Positions 46,401-55,639 of a stretch of 64,000 bases of DNA are shown piece by piece (the stretch's first letter is position 1; each line of letters starts with the position of its first letter). The position numbers were made by a program, and so were the translations under genes. The stretch comes from Acholoe squamosa (lineage: Eukaryota > Annelida > Polychaeta > Phyllodocida > Polynoidae): NCBI GenBank assembly GCA_949317995.1, contig OX439039.1, positions 70,566,002 through 70,630,001 on the forward strand, read 5' to 3'. A model generated the notes under the pieces. It ran no database searches and was not told the origin of the DNA. It worked only from the letters and a program-made list of their open reading frames with translations.

Positions 46401-49400
46401 CCTAAATGGGTCTGTACACACAAACCCATCACCTGCAGGAAAGGGCTACCACAAGTCTAGCAGCCAAAGGACAATAGCGGAGGAGCAGGGTAGGCTCAAC
46501 CACAAGGACAGTTGGAGCCGGAGTAAAGATGATATGTACCTGCTAGCAGAGGCTAGAGTTGATCAGGGTTTGCGGTCAGAAGGAACCTCCCACTTGGACA
46601 AGTTTAGTTTAACTACAGACGATTTGGTCTATGCGACACCAGATGGCCGCAGCCTCAGCGCCATGAAGTATAAATCAGCGGATCTATCCTCACCAGGGTG
46701 GTCTTACAACAGTAGGCCCGCACCAACGGGTAACCACCCCAGGAACCAGGAGGCAGCTCAACCCACCACAGCCAACAATATGTTATCTACCATGAGGAGA
46801 GACTTTGCTGCCAAACTCCTCCAGGAGGTTGAGGAAGGACCCAGTAGTATAATCACAGGTCACTTAGGAGATGGCGGTGCGATGCATGCGTACCTATCGC
46901 CAATTCTGCCCTCATCCCGTGGACCGGCCCCTGCACCAGTAGCTCACCACCCCCCACCTGCCTACTCACCGACCAAGCTGCGCACCCTGGGGCTGCTCAC
47001 ACCAGAGACCGAGCGACTCCTGAGCAACCCGCCCCGGCCGGGTGCCATGCCGGGATATGTGCCCAGCCCTGTGATGCCATACCTCAGTAGCAGCAGTGAA
47101 GGTGCCACTACCCCCAGTCCTGCCTCAGACCAGGGTAACCATCATAGCTTCTACCAGCCTTGTCTTTCCCCTTCTCTGTACACTCATAGACTTAGCCCTG
47201 CCAGCCCACATCTGCACAGGGAGAGCCTGGCTGCAGCTCGGCGCAGACTTAACTATCTATATTACTAACTAAGACTATGATAAGATGTATAGCTTGAATG
47301 CTCACACATAGATATATTTCAATGTAATAAGCGCATGTACTCATATAATCTTCATTTGACAGAATAGTATATAAATTACTCTTTATGACCTATCCTTTGG
47401 GTTGGTTATATTCAGAAGTACTAGGGGTTGATTAAAATCATTTATTTTCAAAGGGCGCTGATTACGTTGAATGTGGCACTTTTCTGTACAGTTTTGTATA
47501 AAGCCACTCTGAATCTCATCTTCAATTAGATGGCTAAGCTGCAGTTTGGCACTGACTTTATTGTGGAAGGGGGTGTTCTACTAGATAAGACTTACATTTG
47601 GTAACTCTCTGGTACTAACCCATGTACATATACAAAGTATTCGACAGTATTTTTGTAACAAAACCTGTACATGTAGATATTAATAAAGCATTTATAAATT
47701 TTAAAGCTGAGGTGTTGTACATACATATTGTCAAGGAACCTGTCATTTAAGTTAAATGTGTTTTAGCTTGATAATGCTGAAACTCATAATTTGCGTATGC
47801 TTACATGTAGTATGGAAGCTCATGAGTAGGACCTATCATATTTCTATTACGTTTGTTAACTCGAATGATATAGATGTTGGATAGAGTTAGGATAGAGTGT
47901 CTTTGGTCCATTTAAACACAGCTTCAGATTGAAGACTATCGGAGATAAGTTCGTGTTTCAAATTAGCCATAAAGTCAAAGTTCGGGTTTCAATTTGGCTA
48001 TAAAAGTCACCCATATCATGGCGTAATATATGTGAAGATAAACTAGATGAAATAGAAATACAGGTTAAGTTAAGGATGGAGTTGCATTAGAGGACATAAT
48101 GACATTTTAGGCCCTCTATGATTCAGGTTTTAACTTCAAGCTAGAAAATTACAATTACAATTCTTTGATCTTATTTCGAACAGATAAACTGCATTTAGAG
48201 CTATGGTAGCCTAACGTCAGAACGGTGATGTTAATAATACTATCTTAAAATATTATACACAGTATACTTTACAAACACCAGTGGTGTGACAAGAATCATT
48301 GCCATGTGAATTAAATGGATACAGGTCTATTTTAACGTTGTGTCTGCTTACATCAACACCATTGACCAAATAAGCCGTTGTTACAACTAACCAGCTAACT
48401 CGTCAGGCGTCAATAGAGAAGGCATCTTTTACTCTTCCCTTTACAGGTGTCCTGCCGACAGAGTCACATGACCATCCTGTGGACCCACGTGACCTAAGTA
48501 CAGACTTCACAGAGCGCGTGCGCGCCTTGCTGCTGGCACCACCTGGCGGGGAGGAGCCGAGTTACTCACCAGGGGGCGTGAGTGAGGGACAGCGGACCGA
48601 GGACATCCTGGACGGGGACAGGGAGTGGGAGAGACAACCTTCGTAGTAAGTACATGTTAGATACAGATAATGCATGTTAATTATCTACTTAAGATCTCAT
48701 GAATGCATAAAGGTGTAAGAGCAAAATGATATCTATTGGGGAGCAATTTATTGGGAATAACTCTTCTCTTCATTAGTATCTAGCCAGAGAATCAACCGCA
48801 TCAACATTATAGATCTTATTTATGTATAAGGTGATTCTTTACTTCCTTTTTAGCAAACCCCCGAAATATGTATCGGAAGAGTTAAGCTATGGTGCTCGGT
48901 TAAACTTGTCAAAGGAGAAAGGCCCGAATATCGTGGATTCCTTTCTTAAAGACTGCCTTGATGAAACCGATAAGGTAAGGTTCTTCACAATTCCACTCAG
49001 TAAGGACTTAGTGGTACAACATCAGTTTAGTCGTATCTTCCGCACCATCTTCCTCTTCTGTTTTTCCCTTTTCTCTTTTATGGAATGCACTTATAGTTCT
49101 AGAGATTGACGTGTGTAAATTGTTGATTCTCACAACATTGACCAAAATTAATTCAAAATATACTTCAAGCGACAAAATTTCTTTGTGTGCACGTGAGATA
49201 AATTTTGCAGTTAGGCTGCTTATGATGTAAATGTACATTTCACACAGCCCAAAGAATAAATGCATAATCCAACTCTTTTCTGTCAAATTTGGCCACGCTT
49301 GTGAGAATCAATCAAATAATTTCCAACATGGATATATTTGTAAGGAATACTAGTGTTGTTCGTGTTTTGACTGCCGCGTGCTGGTACTGCCAATGTTAGA

Positions 49401-52400
49401 GGGAGCACTGTGTGTTATAATGAAAAAAACGAAAGATAAATTATAGTATATTCATTCATCTGAATTGGATTAGGAAGTCTTTAAAAGGCGGCATATTGGA
49501 GGGTGGAGGCTTAATGTTCAGTGGTTCATCGTGTCGACCCTTCAGCAGAGAATCAACCCCATTGGGTCAGCATGGCGCAGACACATTACTCGTGAGGAAC
49601 TTGACTTGACATGAAGGAGACGCTATAAGACACAGCTAGGGCTTGACTTTGAACAGTTTAACATAGTTTCATATTGTAAAATCCTCCCCTATAAGGTTAA
49701 CCCTGACTTCAGGCAGATTCCACAAGGCACAACTAGCGGTTAGCCTTGCATATAAGCCACGCACTGGAGATATTTGTATATAATGGGCGAGCAGAATTAG
49801 ATTAATATCCCTCAGTGTAGGACATTTTTCTTTGCAAATTCTATCCCTATCTAAATCAGATGACTCTTAAAAATAAGTCTCTCTTTTTGGTCTGAGTTAT
49901 TCCATCCCGACCTCTCTCTTTCCCACTTTAGACACCCAAATATGTATAACATTCCTTCTTACTAAATCAGGTAGCTACACTCCTACAAGAACAAACTTAA
50001 CCACTAAATATATGCATTCGAAAAATTAATATAGCTACAATATAATGATAGAAAAATACAGTTAAAATATAGAGATAGGAAAATACACACAATAATTGTT
50101 GACAGTGGCATGAAGTTAGGATTAAAATAGACAATGAAATAAGGTGAACAAAGAAGGCTAGTACTAGTCTACTTACACTATGGAAGTAACGAAGTAAGAT
50201 GAGATGAGTCCAGTTTAGGCCTAGTCTCATACAGTGCTACCTCTAACTTTCAGGTTCAGCAGAAGTTGCGGATCCGGCGGAAGAAGTTGGCACATAGCCT
50301 GCTTACGGAGTGTGTGCAGGCTACCCGTGATACGGGTATAGTGGACAGGGAGAGATGGAATATCATTGACGAGTTTATAGCTGAGTGCCTGACCACCCCG
50401 GTCTACATGGGGTGTAGTGGTAGCGGCCCGGGCTGATTCTAACACATCCCGGCCCCGCAACGGGCCCCATCCCATCACAGCCCCACCCCCTGCACGCCTG
50501 ATACACAGATACTTAGGGGTACGCACAGAAAATTATTAAGTCACCCCCTTTAATCCTTAATCGCCACATAGTGCAATTATTTAGTATGTCCATGTGTCGC
50601 CATGATGCATCGTGGAGCCCTGGTGTCTCTAGGCACCAGGGCTACATATTTAGCATCATGCTCGCAGTATGGGGTAGATATATAAGCAAATTGTACATTG
50701 TTCTAACCAAGAACCATGAACCCTTACAAGTGTGGCATAGTGTTTGAACGCTATATGAATAAGAAGATGCAAGGCCGGATGCTTTCCTCAAAGAGTTCTG
50801 GTTTGGTAAGAATGTGGTGTGTGAACTTGGATCTATTGTAACAGTGATACTGTATTTGCAGAAATTTCTGATCTATCTCAGATTTTTGTATAACGTTAAT
50901 TTGTTGCAGAAAATTAACAGAAAGAGAAAGAGAAAAATAGCATAAGATTTCCTGCCATCTGTTTGCCAGTTTTGGCATCTCTAGTAGTATATCGACAAAG
51001 GGATTTACATCAGACTCATCAGCACCGCATTGGTGACAAAGAAACCTGTTTGCATCACGAAGTCGTTAAAAGGTTATGGTATAACAGTTCCTGTGTTCTT
51101 CCTTACAGGAGAAGGCACCGCCCACACTGAGCGGCCCCCACCAGCAGCCTGGCAGTATGGAGGCACTCAAAAACATGCTCTTTAAGGTACAGAGCATGGT
51201 GCCACCCCCTGGTGACCAAAGCGTGAACGACCCTGACACTACAGACACACTACAGCCCCCTGGTGATGAACTGGAGAACGACGAGTGTCCTGATCAGCTG
51301 CACAAAGAAAATGTCCCTATTCAAGGACAGGTGGCAGAAGAACAGCCAACACAGGTAGGCCTAGTGTTACCGTCCGTGATGCTCCAATGCAGTGCTGGCC
51401 AGTCTACTCACTCTCCAGCACTGCATTGGTACCAATTCTTTTGAGAGAATCAGTATACCTTTGTATCCATTACCTTTGCATCTTTGTATAAGGGGGTTCG
51501 GCCCGGGGGGTACTTAATTTTTTTTCTGACATGGGTGTGCGGCTGGGCCTCTGACATCCCTTACCCTTGCTTAGAGGGATTTTCTTAAAAAAGGGACCCA
51601 TGGTTAGAGGGATTTTTGTGACAAAGTACCACTATTTGGAGAAAATCTGATCGAAAATGATGCTATTAATTTTTTTTCTTGAAAACTGACCCTTGGTTAG
51701 AGGGATTTTGGAATAAAAGTGTCCCTTTTTTGAGCAAATTGGTCAAAAAGTGACATGCACAATGACTTTTGGCCAAAACAGACCCTTGCTTAGAGGGATT
51801 TTTTGCTCAAAAGGGACCCTTGCTTAGAGGGATTTTGCTCAAAAACTACCCTTGCCAGCCGCACACATATGTATCTCCAATATATGAAGTGCCCCCCCCC
51901 CCCAGGGGGTTCGGAGCTCAGGTTTTTTGCTCGTCCAGAGTTTGCAGGTATGCTATAACAATAACAAGTTATAAGGCGATCGAAATTGTATTTCAGGAGC
52001 GGCAGATGACCTCGAGCCAAAAGTCGCTAGCGGCTTATCAGCACCTTGTATCAGACAGTGCAAGTTTTGAAGAACAACCAGGCACGGAATCGTTACAAAA
52101 GTAAGTGTACTCTTTGTCATTTTGGAGGGTATCACCCCTGTGTGATGGACATAGAAGCATATTGGATAAAGCTGCATTCATGCATCATGCAGACAGTCGG
52201 GTATGGTGAATAAAAGAAGTATACATGTACTGACCTTGAATACTATCTGTTTTATCCTGTGTGTTTAGAGTAGCTGATTGTGGTATTTAAAAGCCTTAAT
52301 TACTTATATATTATATAGAATAGTACTCAAAAGCCGTAAAACGGTTAACAGTTGTATAAACTGAGTACATATAAATTATGAATTTCAAGCAAAATTTACT

Positions 52401-52578
52401 TTTGATATATGCACTGACAGAAGTCGCCTCATACAAATCCCCCTCTTCATCATGAAGTTACGACCTATTTGCATTTTATGTGAATGAATTTACAGAAGAT
52501 CATACTTTCTATCTTCTCTATTTCAGGGCGATGGAGCACCTCAGTAGACTGAAAACGTTAGTGAAGGAGACAAAATGA
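43370..52578 (+). CDS. LAS2: LAS2/C18orf54-like protein, 8 coding exons, 739 aa
   Basis: Joining 43370-43480, 45057-45333, 46025-47134, 48447-48645, 48854-48974, 51109-51354, 51997-52100 and 52527-52578 gives 2220 nt, 740 codons including the TGA stop. Every intron is GT-AG and all phases agree (0,1,1,2,0,0,2). I recognise the family from conserved blocks in the same order as vertebrate LAS2: DKEYPSASAALEAYI (residues 38-52), SLTTDDL (324-330), an acidic-tryptophan segment DREWERQP (about 557-564), PNIVDSFLKDCLD (590-602), MEALKNMLFKVQS (623-635) and a C-terminal SLQKAMEHLSRLKTLV helix (720-735). The protein is about twice the length I recall for the short human form, mostly from the Pro/Ser-rich disordered exon 3. 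The chosen ATG has G at -3 and +4. The molecular function of LAS2 is not established; the mouse locus is linked to lung adenoma susceptibility. Homology was judged by eye, without alignment software. Confidence 0.88.
43481..45056 (+). other. LAS2 first coding intron
   Basis: GTAAGC to CTATAG. Unique AT-rich sequence apart from the microsatellite near its 3' end. No extra exon seen. Confidence 0.75.
44985..45012. repeat. C-run and (CAC)n microsatellite in LAS2 intron
   Basis: CCCCCCCCC then (CAC)n, about 45 bp before the exon 2 acceptor. Confidence 0.85.
45057..45333 (+). CDS. LAS2: LAS2 exon 2 (N-terminal conserved block)
   Basis: Acceptor CTATAG at 45051-45056, donor GTTAGT at 45334. Codes residues 38-129 plus the first base of codon 130. 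Starts with DKEYPSASAALEAYI, the best-conserved LAS2 block. The rest is predicted amphipathic helix (LQALKKMVDEAYQRLEMQ, about residues 99-116). GC-rich compared with flanking introns, as expected for a real exon. Confidence 0.87.
45631..45959. mobile_element. Harbinger-like MITE with TTA duplication
   Basis: 329 bp. Termini GGGAGTGATCA...TGATCACTCCC, followed inward by TTTTTTAACAACGGGGG and its complement. Flanked by TTA (45628-45630 and 45960-45962). A 3-bp TWA duplication is the mark of PIF/Harbinger transposons. Lies in the LAS2 intron just ahead of exon 3. Confidence 0.75.
46025..47134 (+). CDS. LAS2: LAS2 exon 3, large Pro/Ser-rich exon
   Basis: Acceptor TTTCAG at 46019-46024. The frame is open for 1110 nt to a donor GTAACC at 47135. 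Codes residues 130-500, mostly Pro/Ser/Arg-rich and probably disordered. A YKTMQDYVEEARRAV helix lies near residues 189-203 and the family signature SLTTDDL at 324-330. This donor is supported by phase: CAG-G joins to the GT that opens exon 4, giving Gly-Val and keeping the downstream frame open. A Harbinger-like miniature element ends 65 bp before the acceptor. Confidence 0.85.
47135..47268 (+). CDS. LAS2: Alternative 3' extension of LAS2 exon 3
   Basis: If the 47135 donor is not used, the frame stays open for 44 more codons and stops at TAA 47266-47268. The extension has the same Ser/Pro/His-rich style (SPSLYTHRLSPASPHLHRES) as the exon itself, which random intron would not usually keep. 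A canonical AATAAA at 47682-47687 follows about 410 nt later. Such a transcript would encode a 543-residue isoform that lacks all the C-terminal family blocks. No transcript evidence is available here, so this is an inference. Confidence 0.5.
47682..47687 (+). promoter_or_regulatory. Poly(A) signal AATAAA after the alternative exon 3 end
   Basis: A canonical AATAAA lies in an A/T-rich tract downstream of the 47266 stop, at a normal 3' UTR distance. It fits premature cleavage that would give the short LAS2 isoform. Confidence 0.5.
48447..48645 (+). CDS. LAS2: LAS2 exon 4
   Basis: Acceptor CCCTTTACAG at 48437-48446, donor GTAAGT at 48646. Enters with two bases completing codon 500 and leaves in phase 2. 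Only this frame lacks stops. Codes residues 501-565, ending with the DREWERQP segment that corresponds to the Trp-containing block of the vertebrate protein. Arg/Leu helix TERVRALLLAPP about residues 517-528. Confidence 0.84.
48854..48974 (+). CDS. LAS2: LAS2 exon 5
   Basis: Acceptor CTTTTTAG at 48846-48853, donor GTAAGG at 48975. The first base completes a Tyr codon, then 40 codons, phase 0 end. Contains KPPKYV and PNIVDSFLKDCLDETDK. The latter matches the short 'VL.DFL' helix of the vertebrate protein that sits just before the C-terminal conserved block. Confidence 0.84.
50254..50436 (+). CDS. LAS2: Possible alternative terminal exon of LAS2
   Basis: Acceptor TTTCAG at 50248-50253 fits exon 5 in phase 0. 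The frame is open for 60 codons and then stops at TGA 50434-50436. The peptide is helix-prone and charged (KLRIRRKKLAHSLLTECV, then ERWNIIDEFIAECL), quite unlike random intron. No convincing phase-0 donor follows, and exon 5 joins exon 7 directly in phase 0, so it is not needed for the main product. It could be an alternative last exon, or a cassette whose donor I cannot identify. I found no canonical AATAAA close behind it. Confidence 0.5.
   Translation, partial: VQQKLRIRRKKLAHSLLTECVQATRDTGIVDRERWNIIDEFIAECLTTPVYMGCSGSGPG
51109..51354 (+). CDS. LAS2: LAS2 exon 7 (C-terminal conserved block)
   Basis: Acceptor CTTCCTTACAG at 51098-51108, donor GTAGGC at 51355. 82 codons, phase 0 at both ends. 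Codes residues 607-688 and begins EKAPPTLSGPHQQPGS followed by MEALKNMLFKVQSM, a clear match to the vertebrate VEALK.MLF block. The remainder is acidic and probably disordered. Confidence 0.85.
51502..51903. mobile_element. Second member of the 11-bp-duplication element family
   Basis: Flanked by AGGGGGTTCGG at 51491-51501 and 51904-51914. The inverted ends share GTGTGCGGCTGG about 30 bp inside each terminus. The interior holds five or six copies of a unit built on CTTAGAGGGATTTT. It lies inside the last large LAS2 intron, just before exon 8. Confidence 0.65.
51997..52100 (+). CDS. LAS2: LAS2 exon 8
   Basis: Acceptor TATTTCAG at 51989-51996, donor GTAAGT at 52101. 34 codons plus two bases. 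Codes residues 689-722, ending EQPGTESLQ. The pyrimidine tract before the acceptor is poor (only ATTGTATTTCAG), and a 402-bp inverted-repeat element sits just upstream (51502-51903). Confidence 0.82.
52527..52578 (+). CDS. LAS2: LAS2 last exon
   Basis: Acceptor CTATTTCAG at 52518-52526. The first base completes Lys723, then 16 codons and TGA at 52576-52578. With exon 8 it forms SLQKAMEHLSRLKTLV, matching the C-terminal helix SLQKALHHLSRLRDLV I recall for vertebrate LAS2. This match at the extreme end is the strongest check on the whole exon chain. Confidence 0.86.
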
Positions 52579-52787
52579 AAGAAATGTTAGGTGGCTTCTC
52601 AGCGGCCATTTGTAAATGTAAGCCAGGCCTCTAATAGAGGGCGCTACCGTACATCATATGTCCCACGCTATATTACATGTAAACATTTGTAAATAATCTA
52701 CAGTTGCAGTGCAATCAAATGCATATTCAAAACCATTGTATTGATATGAGCAATCAAGCTAATATTATGTACCTCGCTCCTCTGTAA

Positions 52788-52793
52788 AATAAA
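52788..52793 (+). promoter_or_regulatory. Poly(A) signal of the LAS2 gene
   Basis: AATAAA 210 nt after the stop codon. A second AATAAA-like site follows at about 52829. The 3' UTR is A/T-rich and otherwise featureless. Confidence 0.65.
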
Positions 52794-53454
52794 CAGTTTT
52801 GAATGGCCTTTTCAAACTGGACTTGTCAAATAAACACAGTACATATAACTTATGCTTCCCCTCCTCTGTACCCATCAATTGGTTAATTTGGTTATGGAAA
52901 GCTACTTTATGTAGATGTATATCAAGTACGCGTCTATGAATAATCGTGTTTGATGATAAGAGGCTATCGCCAGTATGCACCAGGTAACCTTGTGGAGATT
53001 AATTCTTAAAACGCCTTGGGACACAGAAGTACAAACATGTAGTTCACTTGTTATTAAATTAAACGACTGCATGAGGCTTCAGAGCGGTCACAGGGAGTTG
53101 GATAACGAGCACGCCTTAATTAACCCTTTAAGGGCCGCTGATGCAGGAGTGAATAATACCCGTCAGTCATCATGATGCATTAATGCATTAGTGGCCGCTG
53201 ATGTAATTTATACAAGAAGTGCAGGAAGAAACCCTAGAGAGCTACCGGTAAATGTAGTTAGGGCTGTGCTTTGAACATGCACCTGGTTTTCTTTTTAACC
53301 CCCGCCCCCATCACCCTCAGGCCTAGCTCGCCCTGGAGGGCCTGCAAAGGTCACCTGAGCTGCCCTGGTCATGAGTGGGGTTCTGGGTAACACTGTTAGT
53401 CCATCTCCGGTATAGGTGCCCTTCAAACCATAGGTGGAGCTACCAGTGCCAGGA

Positions 53455-53602
53455 TGTTACCGTGATACCCCCGTATAAGGCACACGGTATGAGGAAATAC
53501 TTTTTTTAAGGCACACCTGGAACTGTAAGTGTTGATTTTGAGCAGTTTAGCGGCCATCCTTGTGTATAAGCCACCTCTTATACATGGGTTAATACGATAG
53601 TA
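53455..53602. mobile_element. Second TACCGTA-type element (degenerate)
   Basis: Begins TACCGTGATACCCCCGTATA and ends TTAATACGATAGTA, with CTTATACATGGG as the facing arm. Same TATAAG-CGC signature as 12850-13086. Confidence 0.4.
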
Positions 53603-54189
53603 CTAGAACTATGAAAAGGGAATGTAACCTTAGGGCCGTTGATCTGGCGCCACCAGAGTTAACAATATTTTAGAAAATATAGAATGGCATAAATTCTGTC
53701 CTAATCAATGATTTTCATTTCCAGAACCAAGTAAAACTACTTTTGGAAGATTTTACTTTAGCCTATATCCTATAAGGCACACAACGGGTCCGTCCTCGTG
53801 TATAAGCCGCAACTACACGGGGCATTAGTGTACAAGACGATGTAAATTATATATGGTGCAAGAGCAGGCAATGAATAAGCTAAGGATAACAACAGATGGT
53901 CCACACACACCCAAATATGATGTTATTGCAGCGTAAGGAACACATGAATAAGATTTGAAAAATGAAAAAAAAATCGGACTATGTCACTTTAATTAGGACA
54001 ATTGTACACCGGGCATCAATCTGTAATATTGTTTATCAATTGACTCTTCAGATTCAGAAATCAGTTTTTTTTCATACTACATACATGTACATGATTTAAA
54101 GGCACAATGGTTACACAGACCTGTGGTGGTTAATCCTAATATTACCATATATAGTATGAAGTTACAGACACAGGCATCCACGCTGAATA

Positions 54190-54660
54190 CATAGGTTTAT
54201 CCCCCACTGGGCACTGAATGCTGAATCAATATTGACAGTTGGTTGATTTTATGCTGACAATATTGATCAACCTTATGTAAACACTGATTCAATGGTGCCA
54301 TTTTTGTGTTGTCAACAAACACCCATTTTACATCTAATAATCGGTCGACATCGATGTCGAACAGTTGATATCAACTCAACATTGATGTGTTACCATTGAA
54401 TCAATACTAGGATGATTTTTGTAATGATTCATTGTTGATATGTCAACATAGCAGCTATTAATATTAAAATAAAAAAAATGTCATATCAATAAATCAACAT
54501 ATAGCACACACCAGTACAATTATTATGTTGAATCCAACATAGAGCACACATGTTAAATCAGTACTGATTCGGTACTGATATGATTATGTTCAACCCTGCA
54601 CCAAAGTTCTGTTAAAACCTAATGACCGTTATATCAACATTGATTGAGACATCAATGGTA
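54190..54660. repeat. Degenerate TTGATATCAACATTGAT repeat
   Basis: Dense ATCAACATTGATT and TGTTGATATC words in both orientations, forming many small palindromes. Element boundaries not resolved. Confidence 0.4.
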
Positions 54661-54924
54661 AGGAAAGAGGTCATACTGAATTGCCAAACAAGTGCCTCCT
54701 ATCACCATTGGTGCTTAGGTTGGCTTTGTGGCCACATAGGTTCAGTTCCTGCCTTGATATGGAACAAGTAATCAATGGATAATTCATGACGCGTGTGTGG
54801 TAGCAAAGGATAATTACACGAGGGAGCAGCAACCTGTGAATCATCCATTGACTACTTATTTTATTACACGATATCAATAGATAATCAATAGAATATCAAT
54901 AAATTCAAGTTGAAAACAAAAATT

Positions 54925-55390
54925 GTTCCCCCTCCCCGGGAATCGAAGCCTGCCATAGTGTGTGTACACGATCGGTACACACACCTCGGCGCCCAGCAGC
55001 CTCTGGGTTGGCGAGAACGCGGACAGCTTCTGGTGGCATTCTAACCAATAGACCACCGGTACACACACCTTGGCGCTTGGCAGCCGTTGGTTTGGTCTGA
55101 ACCCGTCCCGCAGTCATCGCGGACAGCTACAGCTAAAAAAACTACGCCCGGACCGGGACTCGTCCCGCCTACCTCTAGCGGCTGAGCGCAATGCGCTAAC
55201 CACTAGATCACAGGGCGACACACCTTGGTGCCTGGCTTGGGTTGGTTTGAACGCATCCCACGGTTATGGCAGCGGACAGCCCACAGTCATCGCCTCCCCG
55301 GGCTTCGTCTAGTCAGACCCTGTGGCGCAATGCATAGGGAGTTGGATTTGGGATCTGAGACTGTAGGTTCGACCCCTACCTTGGCAATGA
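54925..55390. repeat. Cluster of degenerate tRNA-like repeats
   Basis: Minus strand: A-box-like GGTCTATTGGTTAGAATG near 55040-55060 and B-box-like CTTCGATTCCCGG near 54940, and again GATCTAGTGGTTAGCGCA (about 55190-55210) with GGGACGAGTCCCGG (about 55160). Plus strand: TGGCGCAATGCATAGGG (55323) with GGTTCGACCCC (55366). Three copies of a block ACACACCTTGGCGC...GTTGGTTTGAAC...GCGGACAGC also recur. None folds into a full tRNA. Confidence 0.45.
55316..55386 (+). tRNA. tRNA-like sequence, probably non-functional
   Basis: A good T arm (GTAGG/CCTAC around TTCGACC, 55363-55379) and a possible anticodon stem with loop TTTGGGA (would read TGG, Pro). The acceptor ends (GACCCTG and CTTGGCA) do not pair and the D arm is poor. 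More likely a SINE head than a tRNA gene. Confidence 0.2.
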
Positions 55391-55639
55391 AAATTTTGTG
55401 GGTTTTAACATGTAACATATGACATGTAAGAAGGCATGTTATCCATGGATAACAGCACCAGGTGCCTGTTATCCTTGGATAACCCCACACCTTACAAAAG
55501 TCATGATGCATGCATCATGGTGTGCAATATCGACAGGTATGTGCATGGGAATATCCAGAAAAAGCACCCAAAATCACAGAAGTTGAGTAAAAAGCAAAGG
55601 TGTGGGTTTAAATCCTACTGTCAGGAGTTTTGAAAATGG

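Noticed and set aside
46117-47268. Single-exon gene starting at 46117
   Set aside because: No ATG there (the codon is GTG); the frame begins at the 46025 acceptor and is an internal LAS2 exon.
55316-55386. Functional tRNA-Pro gene
   Set aside because: The acceptor stem does not pair and the D arm is poor; listed as tRNA-like with low confidence.
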